A stretch of 64,000 bases of DNA from JBGAPI01 sp044221335. Lineage in GTDB: Bacteria > Pseudomonadota > Gammaproteobacteria > Xanthomonadales > Ahniellaceae. Below the pieces are notes generated by a model, which saw nothing but the letters and a program-made list of their open reading frames with translations, was not told the origin of the DNA and ran no database searches. Both the position numbers and the translations under genes were made by a program. Shown piece by piece: positions 17,382-26,848 of the stretch. The stretch is taken from NCBI GenBank assembly GCA_044221335.1, contig JBGAPI010000007.1, positions 83,555 through 147,554 of the forward strand, read 5' to 3'. Positions within the stretch are counted from its first letter, which is position 1, and each line of letters opens with the position of its first letter.

Positions 17382-18914
17382 TCACGGAAGACCCGAGTCG
17401 AGCGCTTCGAGCGCCGGGAAGTACGCCGCGTAGTTGCGCCAGCGCTGCACCGAGCGCTGATGCACCGGCTGCCGCGACTGCCAGACGCTGGCCGTGCGCA
17501 GCGCTTCCGCAGCGATGGGCCGTGCGTCGCCGGAAGCCGTGACCGACGGCAGCGCCATGCCCGCGGCGGTGGCCCACGCGTCGATGCAGCCGACCGGATC
17601 AGCCACCAGCGCCTCGTAGTCGACCGCGTGCACTGGCAGGCCCAGGGCTCGCGGCCAGTCGTGCAGGGCGACGGCGGCATCGTCCATCCGGAACGCGATG
17701 TCGTCCCAGTCGTAGGCGAAGCCGCTGTCGGGATGGGCGAACACCTGCTGGTAGATCGACAGCGCGGTGTCGCGACGATCGCGGCGGCAGTGGATCACCT
17801 GCGCATCGGGGAAGAACGCCGCCATGGCGTCGAGCTCGGCGAAGTTGAGCGGGTTCTTGTCAATGTAAAAGGTTGTAGCGGGATCGTCGCGGATCAGGTG
17901 CTGCCGGAACACGGCCGCCAGCGCCGCCGCGGCCTCCGGCGTGCGACCGTGCAGCCGCCATTCCGCAGCCAGCATCGACAGCCAGTTCAGTTCGCCGCGG
18001 TTGTGGGCGGACAGCCGCTCGGCCAGCCGGGCCGCCAGCAGCGTCGTGCCCGAGCGCGGGAGGCCCACGACGAAGACGGGGACGCCGGGGCCCGGCGCTT
18101 CCCGCCGCGTCGGGCAGGGGCGGCCGGGGAGCCGCATCCGTTCCTGCAGCTCCGACCGGGCCGCCTGCCGGTTCCAGCCGACCTGCCGTCGCTTGATCCG
18201 GTTGCCGCGGTCGAACTGGCCGGCCGCCGCGCGGTAGTCGCCGAGGTCGTCATTGAGCTTGCCGAGCGCGAATGCCACCGCGACCTGGGCATCCCGTTCG
18301 GACTCCGGCAGCGTCGACTGCAGGCGGCTCAGGTGGACGAACTCTGCGGCCTCCCGGTCGGGGCAGGGTCGGCAGTGGGCAAGGCGCAGCAGCGCGCCGG
18401 GGTGCAGCGGCCGCCGCGCGAGCACGTCGCGGAAACGCGCCTGGGCGGCGTCGAAGCGGCCGGCAGTGAGCAGGAGTTCGGCGTGGGTATAGGCGACGGC
18501 CGGATCGGCGCCGACCGCCGCCGGCAGCGCGTCGCACAGGGCCAGTGCGAGGTCCGAGCGCGCGACCTCGCGCAGGAAGCCCGCGCGCTGGACTGCTTCC
18601 TCGGCGGACGCCAGCCCGGCGCCGTCGATCGCGACGGTCGCGGCGGCGGCGTCGTAGCGGCCCTGGTCGCGCCGCAGGTGGGCGAGGTTCCACAGCGCAT
18701 TGGGGGCCGACCGGTCGCGCGCGAGTGCCGCGCCGAGGTCGGACTCGGCGGCGACGTCGTCGCCCAGCAGTCGCAGGCAATGGCCGCGCAGGGCCAGCGC
18801 GGTGGCGTCGTTCGGCGCGTCGGCGAGGGCCCGGTTCAGCAGGGCCAGGGCCAGGGACGGGTCCTGGCCGAGCACCACCTCGGCCTGTCGCAGCAAGCCG
18901 GCCGGCACGCTCAT
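17382..18914 (-). CDS. TPR-containing sulfotransferase
   Basis: A 510-residue protein. Residues about 1-250 are TPR-like helical repeats (ALALLNRALADAPNDATALALRGHCLRLLGD and later copies). Residues from about 278 form a PAPS-dependent sulfotransferase domain with the 5'-phosphosulfate loop GLPRSGTTLL (284-293), the TFYIDKNPLNF segment and the 3'-phosphate-binding CRRDRRDTALS region. It would move sulfate from PAPS to a hydroxyl or tyrosyl acceptor; the TPR part suggests a protein or peptide acceptor. There is no signal peptide. It is transcribed toward the TonB receptor with a 230-bp gap, an arrangement I recall as recurrent in related bacteria. Confidence 0.88.
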   Translation of the reverse strand: MSVPAGLLRQAEVVLGQDPSLALALLNRALADAPNDATALALRGHCLRLLGDDVAAESDLGAALARDRSAPNALWNLAHLRRDQGRYDAAAATVAIDGAGLASAEEAVQRAGFLREVARSDLALALCDALPAAVGADPAVAYTHAELLLTAGRFDAAQARFRDVLARRPLHPGALLRLAHCRPCPDREAAEFVHLSRLQSTLPESERDAQVAVAFALGKLNDDLGDYRAAAGQFDRGNRIKRRQVGWNRQAARSELQERMRLPGRPCPTRREAPGPGVPVFVVGLPRSGTTLLAARLAERLSAHNRGELNWLSMLAAEWRLHGRTPEAAAALAAVFRQHLIRDDPATTFYIDKNPLNFAELDAMAAFFPDAQVIHCRRDRRDTALSIYQQVFAHPDSGFAYDWDDIAFRMDDAAVALHDWPRALGLPVHAVDYEALVADPVGCIDAWATAAGMALPSVTASGDARPIAAEALRTASVWQSRQPVHQRSVQRWRNYAAYFPALEALDSGLP

Positions 18915-18957
18915 CGCGGCTCCGGCAGGGTCGAGGAAGGGGGGCGTCCGGCGGCGG

Positions 18958-20319
18958 TCACTTGAGCAGCAGCAGGGTCGAGAGCCCGAGGAAGGTGGCG
19001 AAGCCGCAGCAGTCGGTGACCGTGGTGAGGATCACCCCGCCGGCCAGCGCCGGGTCGATGCCGAGCCGGCGCAGCAACAGCGGGATGGTCACGCCGCACA
19101 GGGCCGCCGCGATAAGGTTCAGCACCATCGCCGCGCCGAAGGCCAGCGCCAGCAGCAGGTTGCGGTAGACCACGAACGCGGTGCCGCCGACCACCATCGC
19201 CCACAGCATGCCGTTGCCGATGCCGACCAGGATCTCCTTGCGCAGCAGCGCGAAGGCGTTGCCGATGCCGACCTGGCCCAGCGCCAGGGCGCGCACCATC
19301 AGGGTCTGGGTCTGTGTCCCCGCGATTCCGCCCATGCTGGCCACCACCGGCATCAGCACGGCGCAGGCCACGATCTGCTGCAGCACGTTCTCGAACCGGC
19401 CGATCACCCAGGACGCGAGGAAGGCCGTCAGCAGGTTGATGCCGAGCCAGATCGCGCGGCGGCGGGTGGTGCGCGGCACCGGCGCGAACAGGTCCTCTTC
19501 CTCGTCGAGGCCGGCGGCGGAACGCACCTGGTGCTCGGCCTCGGCGCGGATGATGTCGACCACGTCGTCGACCGTGATGCGGCCGAGCAGCACGTTGTTC
19601 TCGTCGACCACCGGTGCGCTGATCAGGTCGCGCGCCTCGAATTCCTTCGCCACTTCGGCGGCGTCGATGTCGACGCTGATCGCCGGCTCGGAATCGTCGA
19701 TCAGCTCGTTGATCGAGCGTTCCGGGTCGGTGGTGATCAGCGCGCCGAGGGCGACGCGGCCGAGGTACTGCTGGCGGCGGCTGACGATGAACAGGTGATC
19801 GGTGTGCTCGGGCAGCTCGCCGCGCATCCGGAGGTAGCGCAGCACCACGTCGACGCTGACGTCGGCGCGCACCGTGACGACGTCCGGATTCATCAGTCGT
19901 CCGGCGCTGTCCTCGGGGTAGGACAGCGCCCGCTCCAGGCGCTCGCGATCGCCGCGGTCCATCGAGCGCAGCACTTCGTCGACGAGGTTGTCGGGCAGAT
20001 CCTCGATCAGGTCGGCGAGGTCGTCGACGTCCAGCGTCTCCGCGGCCGCGACGACTTCGGCGGTGTCCATGTCCCGGATCAGGTCGGCGCGCACCTCCTC
20101 GCCGACGTGGACCAGCACTTCGCCGTCGTCCTCGGCATCGACCAGGCCCCAGACCACCAGGCGCTTGTTCGGCGGCAGCGACTCCAGCAGGTTGCCGATC
20201 TCGGCCGGCGTCAGGCTGTTGACCAGTCGCCGCGCCGGCCCGAGACGACCGGCATCGACCGCCTGCGACAGCAGCTTCAGTTGGCGGGCGGCCTGGTCGA
20301 GGTGTGCCGTGTCGGCCAT
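18958..20319 (-). CDS. mgtE: MgtE-family magnesium transporter
   Basis: A 453-residue protein with the full MgtE order: N-terminal helical superfamily domain (LNSLTPAEIGNLLESLPPNKRLVVW, about 25-125), two CBS domains (about 130-255), a plug helix and five membrane helices from about 285 to the end (GINLLTAFLASWVIGRFE, MPVVASMGGIAGTQTQTL, and others). The conserved GGxxGxQ segment forms the Mg2+ selectivity region. I use the ATG at 20319 (MADTAHLDQ) because the upstream 20 codons are Arg/Pro-rich and unlike the family. It releases or imports Mg2+ across the inner membrane with CBS-mediated Mg sensing. No Mg riboswitch was recognised. Confidence 0.95.
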   Translation of the reverse strand: MADTAHLDQAARQLKLLSQAVDAGRLGPARRLVNSLTPAEIGNLLESLPPNKRLVVWGLVDAEDDGEVLVHVGEEVRADLIRDMDTAEVVAAAETLDVDDLADLIEDLPDNLVDEVLRSMDRGDRERLERALSYPEDSAGRLMNPDVVTVRADVSVDVVLRYLRMRGELPEHTDHLFIVSRRQQYLGRVALGALITTDPERSINELIDDSEPAISVDIDAAEVAKEFEARDLISAPVVDENNVLLGRITVDDVVDIIRAEAEHQVRSAAGLDEEEDLFAPVPRTTRRRAIWLGINLLTAFLASWVIGRFENVLQQIVACAVLMPVVASMGGIAGTQTQTLMVRALALGQVGIGNAFALLRKEILVGIGNGMLWAMVVGGTAFVVYRNLLLALAFGAAMVLNLIAAALCGVTIPLLLRRLGIDPALAGGVILTTVTDCCGFATFLGLSTLLLLK

Positions 20320-20402
20320 GCGGTGGGCTCGGTGGGGTGCTGCGGGGGGCGCATTATCGCCGCGGCGCGCCGCGGCCACGAGGGCCGCGCGAGGGCATCC
20401 GG

Positions 20403-20408
20403 CATAAT
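20403..20408 (+). promoter_or_regulatory. possible -10 element (CATAAT)
   Basis: A five-of-six match to TATAAT, 24 bp ahead of the ATG at 20433, with no recognisable -35. This is weak support only. Confidence 0.3.
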
Positions 20409-20432
20409 GCGGCGTTTGACGTCGTGCAACCG

Positions 20433-22136
20433 ATGGCTGTGACTCCGATTTCCCACCTTCCCGCGGAACGCTGGCAGCGCCTCCTGATCGGCGCGGCCAT
20501 CCTGGCGTTCGTCGTGCTCGCGACCTACCGGCTGGATCGGCCGGGCCTGTATGCCGACGAGATGCTGTTCGGCCCGGCCGCGCTGCGTGCCGCGGGCCAG
20601 TGCGGTGTCGATGCCGGGGTCACCGGCGCGATCGGCCGCTGCTTTCCGACCTACCTGGACCCGCCCTATCTCGGTCCGCTGAAGGCCTGGCTGCACGTCG
20701 CGCCGCTGAAGCTGTTCGGGGCCTCGGTGTGGACGCTGCGCCTGCCCTCGATCCTGTTCTCGGCACTCGGTCTCGCGCTGCTGTTCGGCGTGCTCCGGCG
20801 TGCCGTGTCGCCCACGCTGGCGACGGCCGCCGTGGTCGTGCTCGCGTTCGATCCGATGTTCGTCTTCATGAGCCGCTTCGACTGGGGGCCGGTGGTGCTG
20901 TCGACCCTGTTCCGGATCCTGCTCCTCGGCGCGCTGTGGCGCTGGCTCGACGGCGGCCGTCCGCGCGACCTCGCCTGGGCCGCCGCGTTCTCGATCCTCG
21001 GCCTCTACGACAAGCTCAACTTCGTCTGGACCCTGATCGCCTTCACCGTGGCGGTGTTCGCGGTGGACGGCCGCCGCGCCGTCGCCCACCTCCGCGCCGA
21101 GCCCCGGGCCTGCCTCCGGGTGCTGGCGCCGACCGCGGCGATCCTGGCCTGGTTCCTGGTCCGGAAGATCCTGCCGGCGACCCGGATGGACCTCGGCAAC
21201 GGCGTCACGGCCTTCGATGCGGCCGTGCAGTGGACGAAGCTGGTCAGCTACTACAACGACACCTTCGGAGCCACCTTCCCGCGCAACTGGATGGGCGAGC
21301 AGCCGGTTCCGATCCCGGCCTGGCCCTGGCGGATGCTGATGCTCGAGTTCGCGGCGGTCGCACTGGTCGCCAGCCGCCAGCCCTGGCGGATCGCCGGGCT
21401 TGCCGGGCGCTGGCGCGCGCTCGCGTTCGTCGCCATCGCGCTGGCGGCCCTGCTGCTGCAGATGTGGGCGACGCGGCAACTGGCCGGCGCGCATCACCTG
21501 TTCAGCGCTTGGCCGTTCCCGACGCTCCTGCTGATCCTGCTGATCGACTTGGGTGTCGCGTGGGTCGGCGTGCGCTGGCCGAGCGCGCGACGCCGCGACG
21601 CGATCACCGCGCTCGCGGCCGCCGCGCTGGTGCTGGTCGCGCTGCCGGTGCACGCGCAGCAGCGCGGACTCTGGCGCGGCCAGTTCGGCTTCCGCAGCCC
21701 GCTCGATCCGGCGATCACGGCACTGTCCGAGGCGATCAACCGACGCCCGGAGGGCAACGTGATCACGATCGACTGGGGCCTGCACGAGCCGCTGGTGATG
21801 CTCGCGCCGAAGCGGCAGAGGATGCGCTTCCACAGCCACTGGCCGTCGTTCAACGCCGCCTTCGACGCGCTGCCCGGCCACAGCCGCTGGATGCGCGACA
21901 CCTACTTCGCCCGCGGGTCGAACTGGCTGGTGAGCTTCGCCGCGGGCCGCGAGGTGTTCGTCGGCACCCGTCGCCATCTGGCGGGATTCGTCGCCGACTG
22001 GGGCGGCTGCCTCACGCTCGACGAGGCCATCCCCGGCTTCGACGGCAAGCCCGAGTACGAGATCTGGCGCTACGACGCCGATCGCCAGTGCCCGGCCGCC
22101 GAGGTGCCGGCCAGCCTGACGGCGCCGACACCGTGA
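20433..22136 (+). CDS. GT-C fold glycosyltransferase (family 39-like), integral membrane
   Basis: A 567-residue membrane protein with about ten hydrophobic helices and a periplasmic C-terminal domain of about 150 residues. The first periplasmic loop carries D42-E43 (RPGLYADEMLFGPAALR), matching the acidic pair of ArnT/PMT-like lipid-linked sugar transferases. The ATG at 20433 (MAVTPISHLP) is chosen over an upstream in-frame ATG with an unlikely Arg/Pro-rich lead. It probably moves a sugar from a polyprenyl phosphate donor to an envelope glycan or lipid. Its stop overlaps the start of the acyltransferase (GTGA), so the two are translationally coupled. Confidence 0.78.
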   Translation: MAVTPISHLPAERWQRLLIGAAILAFVVLATYRLDRPGLYADEMLFGPAALRAAGQCGVDAGVTGAIGRCFPTYLDPPYLGPLKAWLHVAPLKLFGASVWTLRLPSILFSALGLALLFGVLRRAVSPTLATAAVVVLAFDPMFVFMSRFDWGPVVLSTLFRILLLGALWRWLDGGRPRDLAWAAAFSILGLYDKLNFVWTLIAFTVAVFAVDGRRAVAHLRAEPRACLRVLAPTAAILAWFLVRKILPATRMDLGNGVTAFDAAVQWTKLVSYYNDTFGATFPRNWMGEQPVPIPAWPWRMLMLEFAAVALVASRQPWRIAGLAGRWRALAFVAIALAALLLQMWATRQLAGAHHLFSAWPFPTLLLILLIDLGVAWVGVRWPSARRRDAITALAAAALVLVALPVHAQQRGLWRGQFGFRSPLDPAITALSEAINRRPEGNVITIDWGLHEPLVMLAPKRQRMRFHSHWPSFNAAFDALPGHSRWMRDTYFARGSNWLVSFAAGREVFVGTRRHLAGFVADWGGCLTLDEAIPGFDGKPEYEIWRYDADRQCPAAEVPASLTAPTP

Positions 22137-23254
22137 GCGCGGCGACCGCCCGGACCGCCGCCGCAGCGGCGCCGGCGCCCACACGCCTGCGCCGCTTCCT
22201 CGGCCGCCCGCTGGCCGCGGCGATCGCCTCCGGTGACGACAACTTCCATCTGCTGCGACTGCTCGCCGCCAGCCTGGTGGTGTTCGGCCACAGCTGGGCG
22301 ACCGCGTTCAATCCGGCGCACGACACCGACCCGATCGGGCAGCGGACCGGCCTGTTCACCGGCACGGTCGCCGTCGACATGTTCTTCTGGATCAGCGGAT
22401 TCCTGGTGACGATGAGCTATGCGCGCCGGCAGTCCGCGAAGGACTTCATGGCGGCGCGGCTGCTGCGCATCTTCCCCGCGCTGATCGTCTGCGTGCTGGC
22501 CTCGACGCTGGTGCTGGGACCGTTGACGACGACCCTCAGCGGGTCGGACTACTTCGCCGCGCCGGCGACCTGGGACTACCTCTCCCACAACCTCCGGCTC
22601 GACGACATCCGCTGGACCCTGCCCGGCGTGTTCGCGGGCAACCCCAAGGCCGGCATCGTCAACGGTTGCCTGTGGACACTGCCCGGCGAGATCCGGATGT
22701 ACGAATTCGTGCTGATCCTCGGCGTGCTCGGATTCCTGCGCGACGCGACCGGCTTCTGGTGCGGCCTTTTGCTGCTCGCCGCCGTCGTCTCCGGATGGCC
22801 GGACACGGCCTGGCTGCAGCTCGACGAGTACCGCGAGTTCGCCGCCTTCTTCGCCGCCGGCGCCGCCTGCTGGTTCCACCGCGAACGGATTCCGGTCAGC
22901 ACCGCGCTGCTGATCGCGCTGGCCGCGCTCGCCGTCGTGTTCGCCGACAGCGCGGCCTATCCGGTGCTGCTCCGGGTCGCGATCGGCTACGCGACGCTGT
23001 GGCTGGCCTACGGCGCGCGGCTGCCGAAGCTCGACCGAATCGGCGACTACTCCTACGGCATCTACCTCTACGGCTTCCCGATGCAGCAGCTGGTCGCGGC
23101 GTGGTTCCCGGCCTTGGGCCCATGGACCTCGCTCGTGCTGTCGCTGCCCCTGTCGCTGGCCTGCGCGGTCGTCTCCTGGCACGGGGTCGAGAAGCCGGCG
23201 CAAGCGCTGCGGCGCTTCGTCCGACCAGTCGCCGCGCCCGCCGCGGCGCCCTGA
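22133..23254 (+). CDS. acyltransferase-3 family membrane O-acyltransferase
   Basis: A 373-residue protein starting with GTG at 22133, overlapping the previous stop by 4 bp. An Ala/Arg-rich lead precedes about ten membrane helices. The acyltransferase-3 signatures are present: FHLLRLLAASLVVFGHSW with the conserved His in helix 1, VDMFFWISGFLVTMSY, and FMAARLLRIFPALIVCV. Family members (OafA, ExoZ and similar) acetylate or otherwise acylate glycans on the outer face of the inner membrane. Coupling to a GT-C glycosyltransferase suggests that one adds a sugar and the other acylates it or its neighbour. It converges with the SGNH gene, 21 bp between stops. Confidence 0.9.
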   Translation: MSAATARTAAAAAPAPTRLRRFLGRPLAAAIASGDDNFHLLRLLAASLVVFGHSWATAFNPAHDTDPIGQRTGLFTGTVAVDMFFWISGFLVTMSYARRQSAKDFMAARLLRIFPALIVCVLASTLVLGPLTTTLSGSDYFAAPATWDYLSHNLRLDDIRWTLPGVFAGNPKAGIVNGCLWTLPGEIRMYEFVLILGVLGFLRDATGFWCGLLLLAAVVSGWPDTAWLQLDEYREFAAFFAAGAACWFHRERIPVSTALLIALAALAVVFADSAAYPVLLRVAIGYATLWLAYGARLPKLDRIGDYSYGIYLYGFPMQQLVAAWFPALGPWTSLVLSLPLSLACAVVSWHGVEKPAQALRRFVRPVAAPAAAP

Positions 23255-23275
23255 GCGGGCGCCGCGGATCCGGGC

Positions 23276-24433
23276 TCAGGGCGCCGCCGTCGTCGGAACG
23301 GTGGGCCCGGCCGTGTAGAGCTGGCGTTCGAGCTCCGGAAGCAGGAGCTCGGTCAGTCGGCGCTGCGACACCGTGTTCTGGTGGTAGATGTCCCAGTAGG
23401 CCGCGCACTCGCGCATCTCGCCGCTGTCTCCGCCGTCGCGGAACAGGTCGGTCTGGTCGATCACCCGGATCCGGCCTTCCTGCTCCAGCGGCCGCAGCAC
23501 CGAGCGGACCCAGTCGTGCATGCCGGCGGCGGTGATCCGATCGAGCCACACGCTGTGGGTCGGCATCAGCAGCACCACCGGCGGCGACTGCCAGTGCAGC
23601 CCGGTCAGGATCTGCCGAACCCGATCCTGCAGGATCGCCATGTGCGGTGGCAGCGGCTGGTCCGCCGGGATGCGGTAGTCCGCGCGCGTCGCCGGAGTCG
23701 CGACGGTCGGGCATTGGCGCCGCACCGTGTCGGCTTCGGCGCCGAGCGCGGCGGCCGTGGCGGCGCAGGTCTCCGGGGTCGACAGGTCGAGCGCGCAGAT
23801 GTCGCTGGCATGGTCGATCTTCTCGTACAGCGGCAGCTCGGAGGCGTACTTCCGGAACCACGTCAGCTCGTGGATCCGGACCTGCGGGTGGGCGACCAGG
23901 TTGCCGAGGTCCTCGCGATAGCCCGCGAGCAGCGAGCGCGTGCCCCAGGTGGCGAGGTCCGCGCGCTCGAAGGGCACGTGGACCTGCAACTGCGCCTGGT
24001 CCTCCCAGGAGCGGAACGGCGCGACGATGCCGAGTTCGTAGCTGCCGTTCCCGACGAAGGAGAAGTCCGCGACCGACAGCGCGATCACGCCGCCGCGGAC
24101 CTCGGGATGGTGGCCGGCGAGCCAGTGCTCGAGCACGCCGAGCGTCATCCAATGGGTGCCGGGCATGCTGAGATTGGCGTGGACGTAGCCGTGTGCCTTG
24201 GCCGCCGCCGCGATCGCGGCGTGGTCGAGGCCGTTCTCCGGCCGCGAGCTGCCGAGGGTGACGAAGTCGATCCGCGCGTTGGCCGGGTCGAGCAGGGCGC
24301 GCTTCAGCCGGATGCTGGTGCCGGCGTGGCTCGAGGGCAGCGCGAACGGCTCCCAGGCGCCGGCACGGAAGGCGATCTCGCAGGCGAGGACGAGCAGCAG
24401 CGGCGCCGTCAGCAACAGGAGTTTTCTCAGCAT
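23276..24433 (-). CDS. SGNH-hydrolase-like partner of an MBOAT acyltransferase
   Basis: A 385-residue protein with an N-terminal hydrophobic anchor (LLLLTAPLLLVLACEIAFRAG). The SGNH features are TLGSSRPENGL with S62 as likely nucleophile, LSMPGTHWMT, and D348-I-Y-H351-Q-N near the C-terminus. It lies 9 bp after the MBOAT gene, reproducing the AlgI-AlgJ/AlgX and DltB-DltD arrangement. In that arrangement the MBOAT protein passes an acyl group across the membrane and the SGNH protein places it on an exported polymer. No close family name can be given; the inference rests on motifs plus pairing. Confidence 0.7.
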   Translation of the reverse strand: MLRKLLLLTAPLLLVLACEIAFRAGAWEPFALPSSHAGTSIRLKRALLDPANARIDFVTLGSSRPENGLDHAAIAAAAKAHGYVHANLSMPGTHWMTLGVLEHWLAGHHPEVRGGVIALSVADFSFVGNGSYELGIVAPFRSWEDQAQLQVHVPFERADLATWGTRSLLAGYREDLGNLVAHPQVRIHELTWFRKYASELPLYEKIDHASDICALDLSTPETCAATAAALGAEADTVRRQCPTVATPATRADYRIPADQPLPPHMAILQDRVRQILTGLHWQSPPVVLLMPTHSVWLDRITAAGMHDWVRSVLRPLEQEGRIRVIDQTDLFRDGGDSGEMRECAAYWDIYHQNTVSQRRLTELLLPELERQLYTAGPTVPTTAAP

Positions 24434-24442
24434 GCCGGTCGC

Positions 24443-25843
24443 TCAGAACTGGAAATAGATGAAGGGCACGGTCCGGTTCGGGGTGAACCAGATCAGCGCC
24501 AGCAGCACGCCGGTGGTCACCGCGACGAACAGCGGCCCGCGGCTGGTCGCGACCCGGCCGGCGAAGTCGAATCGCCCGCTCGCCGCGTGGATCGCCAGCA
24601 GCAGCGCGGCCGGCAGCAGGATCGCCTGTGCCGCCTCGGGCGGCAGCGTGCGAATGGTGGCGATCGCGGACAGCAGGGTCGACGCGGTCGCGAAATCCGG
24701 GGCACGGAAGAACACCCAGGCGAAGCACACCAGGTGGAAGGTGACGAGCCAGCGCAGCAGTCGCGCCGGCCACAGCGTCGGCTCGTTCATTCCCGGCAGG
24801 CGTGGCGCCAGCCAGCGCTCGCCGGCGAGGTAGAGGCCGTGCAGTCCGCCCCAGACCACGAAGTTCCAGCTCGCGCCGTGCCACAGGCCGCCGAGCAGCA
24901 TGGTGACGATCAGGGCGGCATACGTACGGGTGACGCCATGGCGATTGCCGCCGAGCGCGATGTAGAGATAGTCGCGCAGCCAGCGCGACAGCGTCATGTG
25001 CCAGCGTCGCCAGAACGCCTGCACGGTGATCGCGCCGTAGGGATGGTCGAAATTCTTCGGGTACTCGAACCCGAGCAGCGCGGCGCAGCCGATCGCGATG
25101 TCGGTATAGCCGGAGAAGTCGAAGTAGATCTGCAGCGCGAAGGCATAGGTCGCGGCGAGCGCGGACCAGCCGTCCTGACCGGCAGGGTGGGCATAGACGG
25201 CGTCGACCAGTGGCGCGAGGTTGTCGGCCAGCACGACCTTCTTCAGGTAGCCGAACGCGATCAGGGCCAGCGCGCGCTGCACGGTGGCGAAGTCGACCCG
25301 GCGCTCGCGGTCGAGCTGGTGGAAGAACTCGGTGTCGCGCACGATCGGCCCGGACAGCAGCTGCGGGAAGAACGCGACGAACAGCGCGTAGTCCAGCAGG
25401 TTGCGCCGGGGCGGCGAGATGCCGCGGTAGACGTCGATGGTGTAGGACAGGGACTGGAAGGTGTAGAACGAGATGCCGACCGGCAGAACGATGTCGAGCG
25501 GGGACAGGGCGAAGGCGCTGCCGAGCGCCGCGCTCGCGCCGTTGAGGTTGCCGATCAGCCAGTTGGCGTACTTGAAGAAGCCGAGGAAGACGAGGTTCAC
25601 GATCACGCTGACCGTCATCAGCGTGCCGGGGCGGCGCACCTTCACCATGCCGAGACCGATGCTGTAGTCGACCGCGGTCGAGGCCAGGATCAGGCCGAGG
25701 TAGGTCCAGCTCCACTGCCCGTAGAACCAGTAGCTGGCGGCGAGCAGGAACAGCTTCTGCAGCGTCGCCGCGCCGCGCAGCAGCGTGCTGACCGCCAGCA
25801 CCACGGCGAAGAAGGCGACGAAGTCGAGTGAGTTGAACAGCAT
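24443..25843 (-). CDS. MBOAT-family membrane O-acyltransferase (AlgI/DltB-like)
   Basis: A 466-residue polytopic protein. The ATG at 25843 gives the conserved N-terminus MLFNSLDFVAFFAVV. Key segments are LPVGISFYTFQSLSYTIDVYRG, the DFSGYTDIAIG motif, FWRRWHMTLSRWLRDYLYI and GLWHGASWNFVVWGGLHG with the invariant His at residue 322. The protein carries acyl groups from the cytoplasm for O-acetylation of exported glycans. The order MBOAT then SGNH on the minus strand implies one transcript. A complete alginate operon is absent, so the target is probably LPS or another exopolysaccharide. Confidence 0.93.
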   Translation of the reverse strand: MLFNSLDFVAFFAVVLAVSTLLRGAATLQKLFLLAASYWFYGQWSWTYLGLILASTAVDYSIGLGMVKVRRPGTLMTVSVIVNLVFLGFFKYANWLIGNLNGASAALGSAFALSPLDIVLPVGISFYTFQSLSYTIDVYRGISPPRRNLLDYALFVAFFPQLLSGPIVRDTEFFHQLDRERRVDFATVQRALALIAFGYLKKVVLADNLAPLVDAVYAHPAGQDGWSALAATYAFALQIYFDFSGYTDIAIGCAALLGFEYPKNFDHPYGAITVQAFWRRWHMTLSRWLRDYLYIALGGNRHGVTRTYAALIVTMLLGGLWHGASWNFVVWGGLHGLYLAGERWLAPRLPGMNEPTLWPARLLRWLVTFHLVCFAWVFFRAPDFATASTLLSAIATIRTLPPEAAQAILLPAALLLAIHAASGRFDFAGRVATSRGPLFVAVTTGVLLALIWFTPNRTVPFIYFQF

Positions 25844-25951
25844 CTGGCCGGGGCCCAAAACGGCGGAGTCTAACCTGCACGGGCCCCCGGGACCCTCGCC
25901 GGGAACCCCGCGCCGCGGCCGGCCCGGGACTTCCGGCCGGGCCGCCAGGGC

Positions 25952-26848
25952 TCAGACCCGCTCGATCCAGAAGCTGCCGCCGCCGTAGACGAGGCCGCGC
26001 GGGTGGGCGAGCAGGGCGCGGACGCGCTCGGGCCAGCGCCGGCTGGCGTATTCGCAGCCGAAGCGCACGCGGAAGGCGGTGGAGTGCATCAGCAGTGCCC
26101 GCAGCAGGTACTGCTCGTTCCAGCTGCGGTTCTCGGCGATCACCCAGTCGCGCTTGTACTCGAACGGCAGGAAGACGTCGTGGATGTGTACCCGGACGCC
26201 GGGCCGCAGCCGCGGCAGCACCTCGAAGTACAGGTGGTTGACGTCGCTGCCGGTCTTGGCGACATGGGAAGAGTCGATGAACAGGACGTCGCCGGCCTCG
26301 AGACCCGCGAACGCCGCCGGATCGACATCCTGGACCCGCCGGGTCAGCAGCCGACCGATGCCGGGCACGCCGGCGGCCAGGAAGGGCCGCGGATAAGGCT
26401 CGATGCAGGTGATGTCGATGCCGCCGTCGAACCAGCGGCAATTGACCTCGGCCATCAGCAGCGAGGAGTAGCCGGAGCCGACCTCGATGATCCGCCGCGG
26501 CCGCCAGTGCCGCAGCAGGACGAAGAGGCTGCGCGAGTCGAGCCAGCTGAACTGGGAGTTGCGGGTGTAGTAGCGGCCGTCCGCGTCGTCGCCGTGCTCG
26601 GGGAAGTCGTAGTCCGGCAGGTAGGTCCGGAACGCGACGTCCAGCAGGTCGACGTGGCCGTCGTCGTCGAGGTCGATGCCGAGCAGCCGCGGATGCTCCG
26701 GCCACAGCCGATCGGCGTCGTCGACGCAGGTGGAGGGGTCGACGATCGGCGAATAGAAGTGCCCCGGCGGGTGAGGGATGGGGACTCTCGCGCCCCGGTC
26801 GTCGCACGTTCCTTGGGAATTCGCTGCGGAGTCCGTGGCCGGGTCCAT
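25952..26848 (-). CDS. class I SAM-dependent methyltransferase (Methyltransf_24-like)
   Basis: A 298-residue protein. The SAM-binding glycine motif is IIEVGSGYSS (about 120-129), with an acidic strand end ITCIEPYPRP and the later strand DVLFIDSSHVAKTGSDVNH characteristic of methyltransferases near glycan and antibiotic gene sets. The N-terminal 90 residues (FYSPIVDPSTCVDDADRLW) are less conserved. It lies 108 bp upstream of the MBOAT gene on the same strand and may modify the same surface polymer. The substrate is unknown. Confidence 0.8.
   Translation of the reverse strand: MDPATDSAANSQGTCDDRGARVPIPHPPGHFYSPIVDPSTCVDDADRLWPEHPRLLGIDLDDDGHVDLLDVAFRTYLPDYDFPEHGDDADGRYYTRNSQFSWLDSRSLFVLLRHWRPRRIIEVGSGYSSLLMAEVNCRWFDGGIDITCIEPYPRPFLAAGVPGIGRLLTRRVQDVDPAAFAGLEAGDVLFIDSSHVAKTGSDVNHLYFEVLPRLRPGVRVHIHDVFLPFEYKRDWVIAENRSWNEQYLLRALLMHSTAFRVRFGCEYASRRWPERVRALLAHPRGLVYGGGSFWIERV

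Noticed and set aside
20320..20432. Possible magnesium riboswitch ahead of mgtE
   Set aside because: The gap to the divergent gene is only 113 bp and shows no conserved M-box-like structure that I can recognise.
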